A DNA stretch of 9,171 bases from HGM11416 sp964532155 (GTDB taxonomy: Bacteria > Bacillota > Clostridia > Christensenellales > Borkfalkiaceae), in assembly GCA_964532155.1 (NCBI GenBank), contig CAZHGN010000053.1:1-9171 (forward strand), given 5' to 3'. The translations under genes were made by a program, and so were the position numbers. Positions 1 to 5,783 of the stretch are shown here, piece by piece. The first letter of the stretch is position 1. Each line of letters opens with the position of its first letter. The notes under the pieces were generated by a model. The model did no database searches, was not told the DNA's origin, and saw only the letters and a program-made list of their open reading frames with translations.

Positions 1-137
1 TAAGTCAAGCGGTTAATAACGGCGAAAAGCGGTCGCGTCGGGCATTGGCATCTTTGGCATTGCCTTACGCAGTTATTGCGTGCGGGGCATCTTCTTCTGT
101 GGAATCCGCACCCGAAAAAACAGTTTATTCTGCACAT
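1..137 (-). CDS. Partial small cysteine-rich protein, unknown function
   Basis: An ATG at 137 on the minus strand is preceded at 7 nt by a strong GGAGGT (145-150), and 45 codons then run open to the window edge without a stop. The peptide begins MCRINCFFGCGFHRRRC and holds eight cysteines (residues 2, 6, 10, 17, 23, 27, 30, 32) within 32 residues, with several Arg and Gln between them. There is no signal peptide or membrane segment. The cysteine density would suit a metal-binding or disulphide-rich miniprotein, but I recognise no family. It is transcribed in the same direction as groESL yet is separated from it by terminator-like hairpins, so it is probably its own unit; I see no convincing sigma-A promoter in 160-260. 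The 3' end lies outside the window. The good Shine-Dalgarno is the main argument; chance remains possible. Confidence 0.4.
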   Translation of the reverse strand, partial: MCRINCFFGCGFHRRRCPARNNCVRQCQRCQCPTRPLFAVINRLT

Positions 138-146
138 GCGATTTAC

Positions 147-166
147 CTCCGCGGAGATGTTCTCCG
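147..166 (-). promoter_or_regulatory. Overlapping inverted repeats at the SD of the cysteine-rich ORF
   Basis: A perfect 10-bp palindrome CTCCGCGGAG (147-156) includes most of the GGAGGT Shine-Dalgarno. It shares its bases with a second perfect hairpin, CGGAGA (152-157)/TCTCCG (161-166), with a 3-nt loop. In the minus-strand RNA the middle TCTCCG could pair either with the upstream CGGAGA, leaving the SD free, or with the SD itself. The geometry is seen directly; a translational switch is inference, and the zero-loop palindrome would have to pair between molecules or with distortion. Confidence 0.3.
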
Positions 167-271
167 TATGTATTAGGCAATCGTTTTCGTCGTTATTACA
201 TATTATGCTCGTGTTTTCATAAAGGTGTAAGCAGACTAAAAACCGTGTTTTTTGTTTGTGCGGCAGTGTGG

Positions 272-293
272 GGCGGCTTGCTTCCGCCGTTTT
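272..293 (+). terminator. Weak hairpin with T run, plus-strand sense
   Basis: GGCGG (272-276) pairs with CCGCC (284-288) across a 7-nt loop and is followed by GTTTTGC. It reads as a short terminator on the plus strand, but no plus-strand gene is supported upstream. GTTTTGC (289-295) can also pair with GCAAAAC (305-311) at the base of the next hairpin, so it may be part of a larger fold. Confidence 0.25.
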
Positions 294-304
294 GCAATAT
301 TTAG

Positions 305-345
305 GCAAAACTGCCGTTAATCGACTTATAGGGCGGTTTTTGCTT
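305..345. terminator. Hairpin with T-rich flanks, possibly bidirectional
   Basis: GCAAAACTGCC (305-315) pairs with GGCGGTTTTTGC (332-343), allowing one G-T pair and one bulged T. On the plus strand the stem runs into TTTTTGCTTT; on the minus strand it runs into GTTTTGCC. It lies downstream of groEL and could act as a second, back-up terminator for that operon. The A and T runs are partly inside the stem, so efficiency is hard to judge. Confidence 0.4.
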
Positions 346-385
346 TATAAAAATGCTTGATACTTTTTGGGGTACCAAGCATTTT
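345..385 (-). terminator. Rho-independent terminator of groES-groEL
   Basis: Just downstream of the groEL stop, AAAATGCTTG (350-359) and CAAGCATTTT (376-385) form a perfect 10-bp stem. After one mismatch the pairing continues with TAC/GTA. On the minus strand the core stem is followed by TTTTTAT, the U-tract expected of an intrinsic terminator. Because the stem ends in A and T runs on both sides it could also work in the plus direction. Confidence 0.7.
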
Positions 386-407
386 GCATATTTAGTTCGT
401 CAAGAAA

Positions 408-2033
408 TTAGTACATTCCGCCCATGTTGCCGCCTGCGGGGTTTGCCGGCTCCGGAGCGGGGATATCGGTAACGATACTCTCGGTCGTAAGGAGTGTGGA
501 GGCGATAGACGCGGCGTTCTGAAGAGCCGATCTCGTAACCTTGGTCGGGTCGATGATGCCTGCTTCTACCATATCGACGTATTCGTTGCGGAAAGCGTCG
601 AAGCCGAAGTCGGCTTTTTTGGAAGAGAGGATCTTGTTGACGATAACGGAGCCGTCGAGTCCTGCGTTTGCGGCGATCTGTCTGATAGGATCTTCGACTA
701 CGCGGAGAATGATTTCCGCGCCCGTTTTTTCTTCGCCGCTAAGCGTTGCGACGAGCTTTTTGAGTGCGGGGATAGTGCTGAGAAGTGCAACGCCGCCACC
801 GGGCACGATGCCTTCTTCGACGGCGGCTCTGGTTGCGGCGAGCGCGTCTTCGATGCGGAGTTTTTTCTCTTTCATTTCCACTTCGGTTGCCGCGCCTACG
901 TTAACGACTGCAACACCGCCTGCGAGCTTGGCAAGTCTTTCCTGAAGTTTTTCTCTGTCATAGTCGGAAGTTGTTTCTTCGATCTGCGCGCGGATAGCGT
1001 TTATGCGTGCTTTGATCTCTTCGGGATCGCCCGCGCCGTCGACTATAGTGGTGTTGTCCTTATCGACCTTGACTTGAGCGGCTCTGCCGAGCATATCGGG
1101 AGTGAAATCCTTGAAGTCGATTCCGAGGTCGGACGAAAGAACTTGACCGCCTGTGAGGATTGCTATATCTTCGAGCATAGCTTTTCTTCTGTCGCCGAAG
1201 CCGGGCGCTTTAACCGCAACGCAGTTGAACACGCCTTTGAGCTTGTTCACGACGAGTGCGGCAAGGGCGTCGCCCTCGACCTCTTCGGCTATAATGAGAA
1301 GCCTTTGTCCTTGCTGAGCAATAGGCTCGATTATGGGCAAAATCTCTTGAATAGACGAAATTTTCTTGTCGGTTATAAAGATGAGGGGATTGTCGAGCAC
1401 GGCTTCCATTTTGTCGGTATTGGTTACCATATAAGCGGAAGCGTACCCTCTGTCGAACTGCATGCCCTCGACTGTCGTAAGCTCGGTCTTCATCGTCTTG
1501 CTTTCCTGAACGGTTATAACGCCGTCTTTACCGACCTTTTCCATAGCGTCGGAAATAAGCTTGCCGACCTCTTCGTCGCCTGCGGAAATGGACGCTACCT
1601 GCGCGATAGCCGTTTTGCCGCTGACGGGTTTGCTCTTAGCCTTAAGCTCTTCGATAGCGACCTCTACGGCTTTTGTAATGCCCTTTCTGAGGATGATGGG
1701 GTTAGCGCCCGCGGCGAGGTTTTTCATTCCCTCGCGGATCATTCCTTGAGCGAGAACGACTGCTGTGGTGGTGCCGTCGCCCGCGACGTCGTTGGTCTTG
1801 GTAGAAACCTCCTTGACGAGCTGAGCGCCCATATTCTCGAACGGATCTTCGAGCTCGATTTCCTTAGCGATGGTAACGCCGTCGTTGGTGATGAGGGGAG
1901 CGCCGTACTTCTTGTCGAGCACTACGTTGCGCCCCTTGGGGCCTATAGTAATTTTTACGGTATCGGCGAGAGTGTTTACGCCGTTAACGAGAGCCTTTCT
2001 TGCTTCTTCGCCGTATTTGATTTGTTTAGCCAT
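408..2033 (-). CDS. groEL: Chaperonin GroEL (60 kDa, Hsp60)
   Basis: Cytosolic ATP-driven chaperonin that, with GroES, encloses unfolded proteins in a double-ring cavity. The 541-residue product is full length and begins MAKQIKYGEEARKAL. Visible landmarks are the nucleotide-binding TIGPKGRNVVLD (29-40), Asp51, the GDGTTT loop (85-90), the catalytic Asp397 in IEDALAA, and the family signature AAVEEGIVPGGG (403-414). The C-terminal tail is a short Gly/Met end, GGNMGGMY. The start at 2033 has a GGAGGA (2043-2048) 9 nt upstream. groES lies 38 bp upstream on the same strand and no promoter is evident between them, so the two are co-transcribed from the CIRCE-controlled promoter. A terminator follows the stop. 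No key residue is missing. Confidence 0.98.
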   Translation of the reverse strand: MAKQIKYGEEARKALVNGVNTLADTVKITIGPKGRNVVLDKKYGAPLITNDGVTIAKEIELEDPFENMGAQLVKEVSTKTNDVAGDGTTTAVVLAQGMIREGMKNLAAGANPIILRKGITKAVEVAIEELKAKSKPVSGKTAIAQVASISAGDEEVGKLISDAMEKVGKDGVITVQESKTMKTELTTVEGMQFDRGYASAYMVTNTDKMEAVLDNPLIFITDKKISSIQEILPIIEPIAQQGQRLLIIAEEVEGDALAALVVNKLKGVFNCVAVKAPGFGDRRKAMLEDIAILTGGQVLSSDLGIDFKDFTPDMLGRAAQVKVDKDNTTIVDGAGDPEEIKARINAIRAQIEETTSDYDREKLQERLAKLAGGVAVVNVGAATEVEMKEKKLRIEDALAATRAAVEEGIVPGGGVALLSTIPALKKLVATLSGEEKTGAEIILRVVEDPIRQIAANAGLDGSVIVNKILSSKKADFGFDAFRNEYVDMVEAGIIDPTKVTRSALQNAASIASTLLTTESIVTDIPAPEPANPAGGNMGGMY

Positions 2034-2071
2034 AATATAAAATCCTCCTTACGATTAGACTTGAACGGTAA

Positions 2072-2356
2072 TTATTCTACGATAGCGAGAATGTCGCTCT
2101 GGCGGAGAATGGTAAGCTCTTCGCCGTCTACTTTGAACTCGCTTCCCGAATATTTGGCAAAGAGAACGACGTCGCCCTCTTTAACCTGCATTTTAACTTC
2201 GTTTCCGTCAACCATACCGCCCGGGCCTACGGCAACGACAACCGCCGTTTGCGATTTTTCTTGCGAAGAAGAGGGGAGTATAAATCCGCTCTTAGTGGTA
2301 TCTTCTTTCTTTGTTGCCTTTACGACTACTTTATCGAATAAAGGTTTTACTTTCAT
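2072..2356 (-). CDS. groES: Co-chaperonin GroES (10 kDa, Hsp10)
   Basis: Heptameric lid of the GroEL folding chamber. The 94-residue product starts MKVKPLFDKVVVK and has the mobile loop at about residues 17-36, with GFIL as the hydrophobic tripeptide region that contacts GroEL. The VGPGG turn and the C-terminal ILRQSDILAIVE strand follow. The frame stays open upstream to 2443, but the ATG at 2356 is the start: it has a GGAGGA (2363-2368) at 6 nt, and the extra residues have no counterpart in GroES and would cover the operator region. It is first in the groES-groEL operon, with a leader of roughly 130 nt from the predicted transcription start. Confidence 0.97.
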   Translation of the reverse strand: MKVKPLFDKVVVKATKKEDTTKSGFILPSSSQEKSQTAVVVAVGPGGMVDGNEVKMQVKEGDVVLFAKYSGSEFKVDGEELTILRQSDILAIVE

Positions 2357-2436
2357 TTCGGTTCCTCCGATTTTATTCATTATAGTGCAAGCGGCATAGC
2401 CGTGCTTTAAAATCCCCCGATTGCGCTTTTTTAAAA

Positions 2437-2462
2437 TTAGCACTCTCGGCTCGACTGTCTTA
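2437..2462. promoter_or_regulatory. Degenerate second CIRCE-like site
   Basis: The nonamer TTAGCACTC occurs at 2437-2445, identical to the left arm of the true CIRCE 23 bp away. Seven bases later comes GACTGTCTTA (2453-2462), a decayed form of the right arm GACTGCTAA. It may be a half-operator that helps HrcA bind, or the relic of a duplication. It lies in the groES leader. Confidence 0.45.
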
Positions 2463-2486
2463 GCACTCCTCTTTGCCGACTGCTAA
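2460..2486. promoter_or_regulatory. CIRCE operator (HrcA binding site)
   Basis: TTAGCACTC (2460-2468), nine bases, then GACTGCTAA (2478-2486). This matches the CIRCE consensus TTAGCACTC-N9-GAGTGCTAA at 17 of 18 arm positions. In Firmicutes HrcA binds this element to repress groESL and dnaK operons until heat shock. It overlaps the predicted transcription start near 2484, the usual place for repression. No hrcA gene lies in the window. Confidence 0.92.
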
Positions 2487-2490
2487 TATT

Positions 2491-2518
2491 ATTATAGTCG
2501 AATAACTGCGTTTGTCAA
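2491..2518 (-). promoter_or_regulatory. Sigma-A promoter of groES-groEL
   Basis: On the minus strand a perfect -35 TTGACA (2513-2518) and a perfect -10 TATAAT (2491-2496) are separated by 16 bp. The start point should fall at about 2484, inside the CIRCE, which gives a strong vegetative promoter held down by HrcA. Confidence 0.88.
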
Positions 2519-2613
2519 TAGTTTAGCGCGCTTTTTTTAAAAAAATTTTATACTTGCAAAAGTCGGCGCAAACGCGCGTGTCTCTGCGACTCGATATAGG
2601 GATACTAGTGCGT

Positions 2614-2650
2614 GATATAAGCATAGGGGCGAGATATAAGCATAGTGGCG
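2614..2650. repeat. Two-copy tandem repeat, 19-bp period
   Basis: GATATAAGCATAGGGGCG (2614-2631) and GATATAAGCATAGTGGCG (2633-2650) match at 17 of 18 bases. A looser third unit starts with GATATA at 2593. The repeats lie between the divergent groES and cyclophilin promoters. Outside this array, the groESL promoter, the dyad at 2743 and the cyclophilin promoter, I see nothing else in 2487-2827. Confidence 0.6.
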
Positions 2651-2742
2651 CTTCGAGTTTGCGTTAAGCGATTGTTTTAAACGGCGGCTTGATCGTGTTG
2701 CGTACGGTTATTTTGCGCGGTTATGTCGCATGCACGCGTTTT

Positions 2743-2762
2743 TTTGGAAATAATATTCCAAA
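2743..2762. promoter_or_regulatory. Operator-like dyad upstream of the cyclophilin promoter
   Basis: TTTGGAA (2743-2749) and TTCCAAA (2756-2762) are a perfect 7-6-7 inverted repeat ending 3 bp before the -35 box at 2766. The 20-bp length and position suit a dimeric regulator. It is not followed by a T run in either useful direction, so it is not a terminator. AT-rich dyads also arise by chance. Confidence 0.35.
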
Positions 2763-2765
2763 TAA

Positions 2766-2794
2766 TTGCAAAAAGCGGCGCAGTGTGGTATATT
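2766..2794 (+). promoter_or_regulatory. Extended -10 promoter of the cyclophilin gene
   Basis: A -35 of TTGCAA (2766-2771) is followed, after 17 bp, by TATATT (2789-2794). A TG at 2786-2787 makes this an extended -10. Transcription should begin near 2801, 27 nt before the ATG at 2828, which rules out the upstream ATG at 2723 for this transcript. Confidence 0.65.
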
Positions 2795-2827
2795 AAAAGC
2801 GAAAAAACAGGCGAGGTAAACATTAGC

Positions 2828-3349
2828 ATGAAGAAAAATCCCACCGTAACCTTTACTATGTACGACGGCAAAACGATGACCGCCGAACTTTATCCCGAGT
2901 ACGCGCCTAATACCGTCAATAATTTTATTAAACTTGCGGCGAGCGGTTTTTATAACGGAATTATTTTCCACCGCGTTATAGAAGGCTTTATGATACAGGG
3001 CGGCGATCCCACCGGCACGGGTATGGGCGGTCCCGGATATTCCATAAAGGGCGAATTTGCCGCAAACGGTGTAAAAAACGCATTAAAGCATACGAGAGGC
3101 GTTCTTTCTATGGCTCGCGCAATGCAGCCTAACAGCGGCGGCTCGCAGTTTTTCATTATGCACGAGGACGCACCTCATCTCGACGGGCAGTACGCCGCTT
3201 TCGGCAAGCTTACCGACGGATTCGACACGCTCGACGCCATTGCTCAAACGCGCACCGATTACAGGGATAAGCCCTACGAGGAACAGCGTATTCGCACTAT
3301 AACGGTCGAAACGTACGGCGAAACCTATCCCGATCCCGTAAAGTGCTGA
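2828..3349 (+). CDS. ppiB: Cyclophilin-type peptidyl-prolyl cis-trans isomerase
   Basis: Catalyses cis-trans isomerisation of Xaa-Pro bonds during folding; no signal peptide or lipobox, so cytosolic. The 173 residues cover a single cyclophilin domain. Key motifs are FHRVIEGFMIQGGDPTGTG (47-65), with the catalytic Arg49 and the pocket residues Phe54 and Gln57; MARAMQPNSGGSQFFI (95-110); and HLDGQYAAFGKLTDG (117-131), in which His replaces the Trp that gives human cyclophilin A its cyclosporin sensitivity, as is common in bacteria. The start at 2828 is chosen over an in-frame ATG at 2723 because GAGGT lies 10 nt upstream and the promoter sits between the two. The gene is divergent from groESL, giving a folding-related neighbourhood. 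The exact subfamily symbol is by analogy. Confidence 0.93.
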   Translation: MKKNPTVTFTMYDGKTMTAELYPEYAPNTVNNFIKLAASGFYNGIIFHRVIEGFMIQGGDPTGTGMGGPGYSIKGEFAANGVKNALKHTRGVLSMARAMQPNSGGSQFFIMHEDAPHLDGQYAAFGKLTDGFDTLDAIAQTRTDYRDKPYEEQRIRTITVETYGETYPDPVKC

Positions 3350-3394
3350 AATAAATCAAACGGCGGTCGAATTTAGGCAAATAAACGCGTTGCG

Positions 3395-3423
3395 TCGGCA
3401 TCGGTAATAACGATATATATAAT
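3395..3423 (+). promoter_or_regulatory. Possible promoter of the PriA-N-like gene
   Basis: A perfect -10 TATAAT (3418-3423) is preceded at 17 bp by TCGGCA (3395-3400), which matches the -35 consensus at 4 of 6 positions. It lies in the gap after the cyclophilin gene, where I see no terminator, so read-through from upstream is also possible. Confidence 0.4.
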
Positions 3424-3443
3424 ACGGAGCGCACGGAGGAAAT

Positions 3444-3719
3444 ATGATACATTCGATGTGCGGCGGAGGGCTAAAGGATAACGAGGTTATTTCGTTTGCC
3501 AAGGTTGTTTTCGACGGCAATCCGCTTGCGGGCGATCGCCCGTATTGGTACAAAAACGATATTGTCGGTTTAAAAGCAGGCGATAAGGTTGCCGTTCCGT
3601 TCGGTAAAAGCGGAAACGAGTTTATTGCGACCGTCGTCCGCGTGGATCTTGCTTCCGAACAAACGCCGCCCATGCCTCTATCGCGCATGGCGAGCGTTTT
3701 AAGAATAATAAATCAATAA
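3444..3719 (+). CDS. Small protein resembling the PriA N-terminal DNA-binding domain
   Basis: The 91-residue product has no named family that I can assign with certainty. From about residue 18 it reads like the N-terminal 3'-end-binding domain of the replication-restart helicase PriA: FAKVVFDGNPL, DRPYWY (31-36), LKAGDKVAVPFGK (43-55), then a beta strand FIATVVRVD and a hydrophobic SVLRII end. In PriA the equivalent GxRVxVPFG segment is part of a fold that recognises the 3' end of a nascent strand. The helicase and zinc-binding parts are absent: the frame stops at 3719 and dcd starts 39 bp later, so this is a stand-alone domain rather than a visible frameshift. The start at 3444 has GGAGGA (3435-3440) only 3 nt upstream, rather close; the next in-frame ATG at 3456 is too far. 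A link to DNA ends or forks is inference. Confidence 0.6.
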   Translation: MIHSMCGGGLKDNEVISFAKVVFDGNPLAGDRPYWYKNDIVGLKAGDKVAVPFGKSGNEFIATVVRVDLASEQTPPMPLSRMASVLRIINQ

Positions 3720-3758
3720 CGGGGCAGACGGCGCCCATACGCCGCCGAAAGGATTATT

Positions 3759-4280
3759 ATGATTTTATCCGGAAAAGAAATTTTGAAACGTCAGGGCAAG
3801 GAAATTCAGATTACGCCCTTTTCCGTTTCGCAACTTAATCCCAACAGTTACAATCTTCGCCTTCATAACGAAATGCTTGTTTACGACGAGCCCGTTCTCG
3901 ATATGAAAAAGCCCAATGCTTATCATAAGATAATCATTCCGGAAGAGGGCTTGGTTCTCGAACCGGGCAAGCTTTATCTCGGCAGAACGGTGGAGCATAC
4001 CAGAACGGAAAAATTCGTACCCATGCTCGAGGGCAGATCGTCGGTCGGCAGACTCGGTCTTTGCATTCACATAACGGCGGGCTTCGGCGACGTCGGATTT
4101 AACGGCTTTTGGACGCTCGAACTGTATTGCGTTCAGCCTATAAAAATTTATCCCAACGTCGAAATTTGTCAAATATACTACCACACGATTGACGGTGATT
4201 ACGAACCGTACAAAAGCGGTAAGTATAATAATAACGAAAGCGTTCAGCCCAGCATGCTTTATAAGGATTTTTTAAAGTAA
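3759..4280 (+). CDS. dcd: dCTP deaminase (possibly bifunctional dCTP deaminase/dUTPase)
   Basis: Deaminates dCTP, feeding dUMP to thymidylate synthase. The 173-residue product has the family start MILSGKEIL, the nucleotide-binding motif EGRSSVGRLGL (91-101), TAGFGDVGF (106-114), TLEL (119-122) with the expected catalytic Glu121, and the C-terminal SGKYNNNESVQPSMLYKDF that closes over the active site. The TAGF...GF...TLE pattern and the short length resemble the bifunctional Methanocaldococcus and Mycobacterium enzymes, which release dUMP directly, more than the longer E. coli Dcd; this is a reading by eye. AAAGGA (3748-3753) lies 5 nt before the ATG. A small hairpin CGGCG/CGCCG (3729-3744) lies between it and the preceding gene, with no T run, so the two are probably co-transcribed. 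A terminator follows at 4358. Confidence 0.93.
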   Translation: MILSGKEILKRQGKEIQITPFSVSQLNPNSYNLRLHNEMLVYDEPVLDMKKPNAYHKIIIPEEGLVLEPGKLYLGRTVEHTRTEKFVPMLEGRSSVGRLGLCIHITAGFGDVGFNGFWTLELYCVQPIKIYPNVEICQIYYHTIDGDYEPYKSGKYNNNESVQPSMLYKDFLK

Positions 4281-4292
4281 ATCTTTACTAAG

Positions 4293-4358
4293 TTTTGCGT
4301 TGCGTGCCTTTTTGCGTTGCGTGCTTTTTTGGGGTTGCGTGCTTTTTGCGTTTGCCGC
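4293..4358. repeat. Degenerate 17-bp tandem repeat downstream of dcd
   Basis: The core GCGTTGCGTGC is present exactly at 4297-4307 and 4314-4324, as GGGTTGCGTGC at 4332-4342, and as a decayed GCGTTTGCCGC at 4348-4358. Units are separated by runs of T and the spacing is 17, 18 and 16 bp. The array lies between the dcd stop and its terminator and encodes nothing on the plus strand. Polymerase slippage at the T runs is a likely origin. Confidence 0.6.
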
Positions 4359-4389
4359 GCGGCATAGGCGTTAACGCCGCGATTTTTTT
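4358..4389 (+). terminator. Rho-independent terminator after dcd
   Basis: CGCGGC (4358-4363) pairs with GCCGCG (4376-4381) and is followed by A and seven Ts (4383-4389). The loop contains most of a perfect palindrome, GGCGTTAACGCC (4367-4378), which could form an alternative inner hairpin with a TTAA loop. Both folds put the T run just after a GC-rich stem. Confidence 0.75.
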
Positions 4390-4467
4390 GCCGTTTGCCG
4401 CGGTAAGGACGAAATGCGCGGGAAACTGTACCCGTATAAAATAAAACGCCGAGTAATTGCAAAACGG

Positions 4468-4496
4468 TTGACTTTTTTGCGCTCGGGTGATATATT
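4468..4496 (+). promoter_or_regulatory. Extended -10 promoter of pgk
   Basis: TTGACT (4468-4473), 17 bp, then TATATT (4491-4496) preceded by TGA, an extended -10. The start point should be near 4503, giving a 30-nt leader that includes AAGGAG (4515-4520). It lies after the dcd terminator, so pgk is its own transcription unit. Confidence 0.75.
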
Positions 4497-4532
4497 CTAA
4501 ATGAAAGAAAACATAAGGAGTGTTTTTTAATT

Positions 4533-5750
4533 ATGAGTATGCTTAATAAAATGTCGGTTAAAGACGTAGACGTCGCCGGCAAGAGATGTCTCGTCAGAGT
4601 AGACTTCAACGTTCCTATGAAGGACGGCAAGATTACCGACGAAAACAGAATCAACGGCGCTTTGCCCACGATCAAATATCTTATCGAAAACAACGCAAAG
4701 GTTATTCTTTGCTCGCATATGGGCAAGCCCAAGGGTCAGGTAGTTGCGAAATACAGCCTTAAGCCCGTTGCCGAAAGACTTTCCGAAATTTTAGGTCAAA
4801 AGGTTACTTTTGCCACCGACGTTATCGGACCGTCTGCAGACGCCGCAGTCGCCGCTGTTCAGAACGGCGAGGTTGTTCTTCTCGAAAACACTCGTTTCGA
4901 AGCGGGCGAAGAAGCGCGTGATCCCGAATTTTGCAAAAAGCTCGCAAGCTATTGCGATATTTTCGTAAACGACGCTTTCGGTACCGCTCACCGCTCGCAC
5001 GGTTCCACCGCCGCTATAGTAGAGCAGGGCTACGTTAAGACCGCCGTTTGCGGTTTCCTTATTCAAAAAGAGCTTACCGTTATGGGCGGAGCGCTCGAAC
5101 AGCCCGAAAGACCTTTCGTTGCCGTATTGGGCGGTGCAAAGGTTGCCGACAAGCTTAAAGTTATTTCCAACCTTCTCGATAAGTGCGACACGCTCGTTAT
5201 CGGCGGCGGTATGGCTTATACTTTCTTAAAGGCGGAAGGTTACGAGGTCGGTACTTCTCTCGTCGACGATTCGCAGATCGGTTACTGCAAAGAAATGCTC
5301 GAAAAGGCTAAAACGCTCGGCAAGACCGTATACCTTCCCATCGACGTCGTTACCGCTAAATCTTTCCCTGATCCTATCGACGCTCCTATCGAAGTTAACA
5401 CTCACGATATAGCGGATATTCCGTCGGACGAAGAAGGTCTCGATATCGGCGAGAAAACGAGAGCGCTTTACGCCGAAGTCGTAAAGGGCGCAAAAACCGT
5501 CGTTTGGAACGGACCTATGGGCGTGTTCGAAAATCCCACGCTTGCAGCAGGCACGAACGCCGTTGCTAAGGCTTTGTCCGAGGCGGAGGGCGCAACCACC
5601 ATTATCGGTGGCGGAGACAGTGCCGCCGCAGTCGCGCAGCTCGGTTATGCCGACAAGATGTCGCACATCTCTACCGGTGGCGGCGCTTCGCTCGAACTTT
5701 TAGAGGGTAAACAGCTTCCCGGTATCGCTTGCCTTAACGAGAAAGCTTAA
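4533..5750 (+). CDS. pgk: Phosphoglycerate kinase
   Basis: Glycolytic enzyme that transfers the acyl phosphate of 1,3-bisphosphoglycerate to ADP. The 405 residues make a complete two-domain kinase. The N-terminal substrate domain shows RVDFNVP (22-28), SHMGKPKG (61-68), ENTRF (118-122) and DAFGTAHRSH (147-156). The C-terminal nucleotide domain shows GGAKVADK (200-207), GGGMAYTFL (224-232), NGPMGVFE (326-333), GGGDSAAA (359-366) and STGGGASLE (380-388). The ATG at 4533 is chosen although AAGGAG is 12 nt upstream, slightly far; the next ATG at 4539 would be farther. It has its own promoter and terminator and is not clustered here with gap, tpi or gpm. Confidence 0.98.
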   Translation: MSMLNKMSVKDVDVAGKRCLVRVDFNVPMKDGKITDENRINGALPTIKYLIENNAKVILCSHMGKPKGQVVAKYSLKPVAERLSEILGQKVTFATDVIGPSADAAVAAVQNGEVVLLENTRFEAGEEARDPEFCKKLASYCDIFVNDAFGTAHRSHGSTAAIVEQGYVKTAVCGFLIQKELTVMGGALEQPERPFVAVLGGAKVADKLKVISNLLDKCDTLVIGGGMAYTFLKAEGYEVGTSLVDDSQIGYCKEMLEKAKTLGKTVYLPIDVVTAKSFPDPIDAPIEVNTHDIADIPSDEEGLDIGEKTRALYAEVVKGAKTVVWNGPMGVFENPTLAAGTNAVAKALSEAEGATTIIGGGDSAAAVAQLGYADKMSHISTGGGASLELLEGKQLPGIACLNEKA

Positions 5751-5783
5751 TAGATTTATATAATCACGTTCACAAAAACGTTC

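Noticed and set aside
160..260. Sporulation-type promoter (CATAAT-like box) for the cysteine-rich ORF
   Set aside because: The -10-like box is not matched by a convincing -35 at the right distance, so it was not annotated.
80..304. 74-codon plus-strand ORF in the left intergenic region
   Set aside because: No SD, unusual composition, and it runs through hairpins; the minus-strand frame at 137 has a far better start signal.
1074..2399. 441-codon open frame on the plus strand opposite groEL and groES
   Set aside because: It is antisense to two certain genes, has no SD, resembles no family, and its length is explained by the codon bias of groEL.
2357..2443. Longer GroES start at 2443
   Set aside because: The added residues are not part of GroES, and a GGAGGA stands in front of the ATG at 2356.
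2723..2827. N-terminal extension of the cyclophilin from the ATG at 2723
   Set aside because: No SD, the extension overlaps the promoter, and the cyclophilin fold begins just after the ATG at 2828.
4293..4358. Possible CRISPR repeats
   Set aside because: Units are only 17 bp, directly adjacent, without unique spacers, and no cas gene is present.
4259..4732. 157-codon minus-strand ORF with a KARN-rich repeat
   Set aside because: The repeats come from the 17-bp array read backwards; the frame is antisense to the pgk start and has no homologous look.
5226..5666. 146-codon minus-strand ORF inside pgk
   Set aside because: Antisense shadow of a well-conserved gene.
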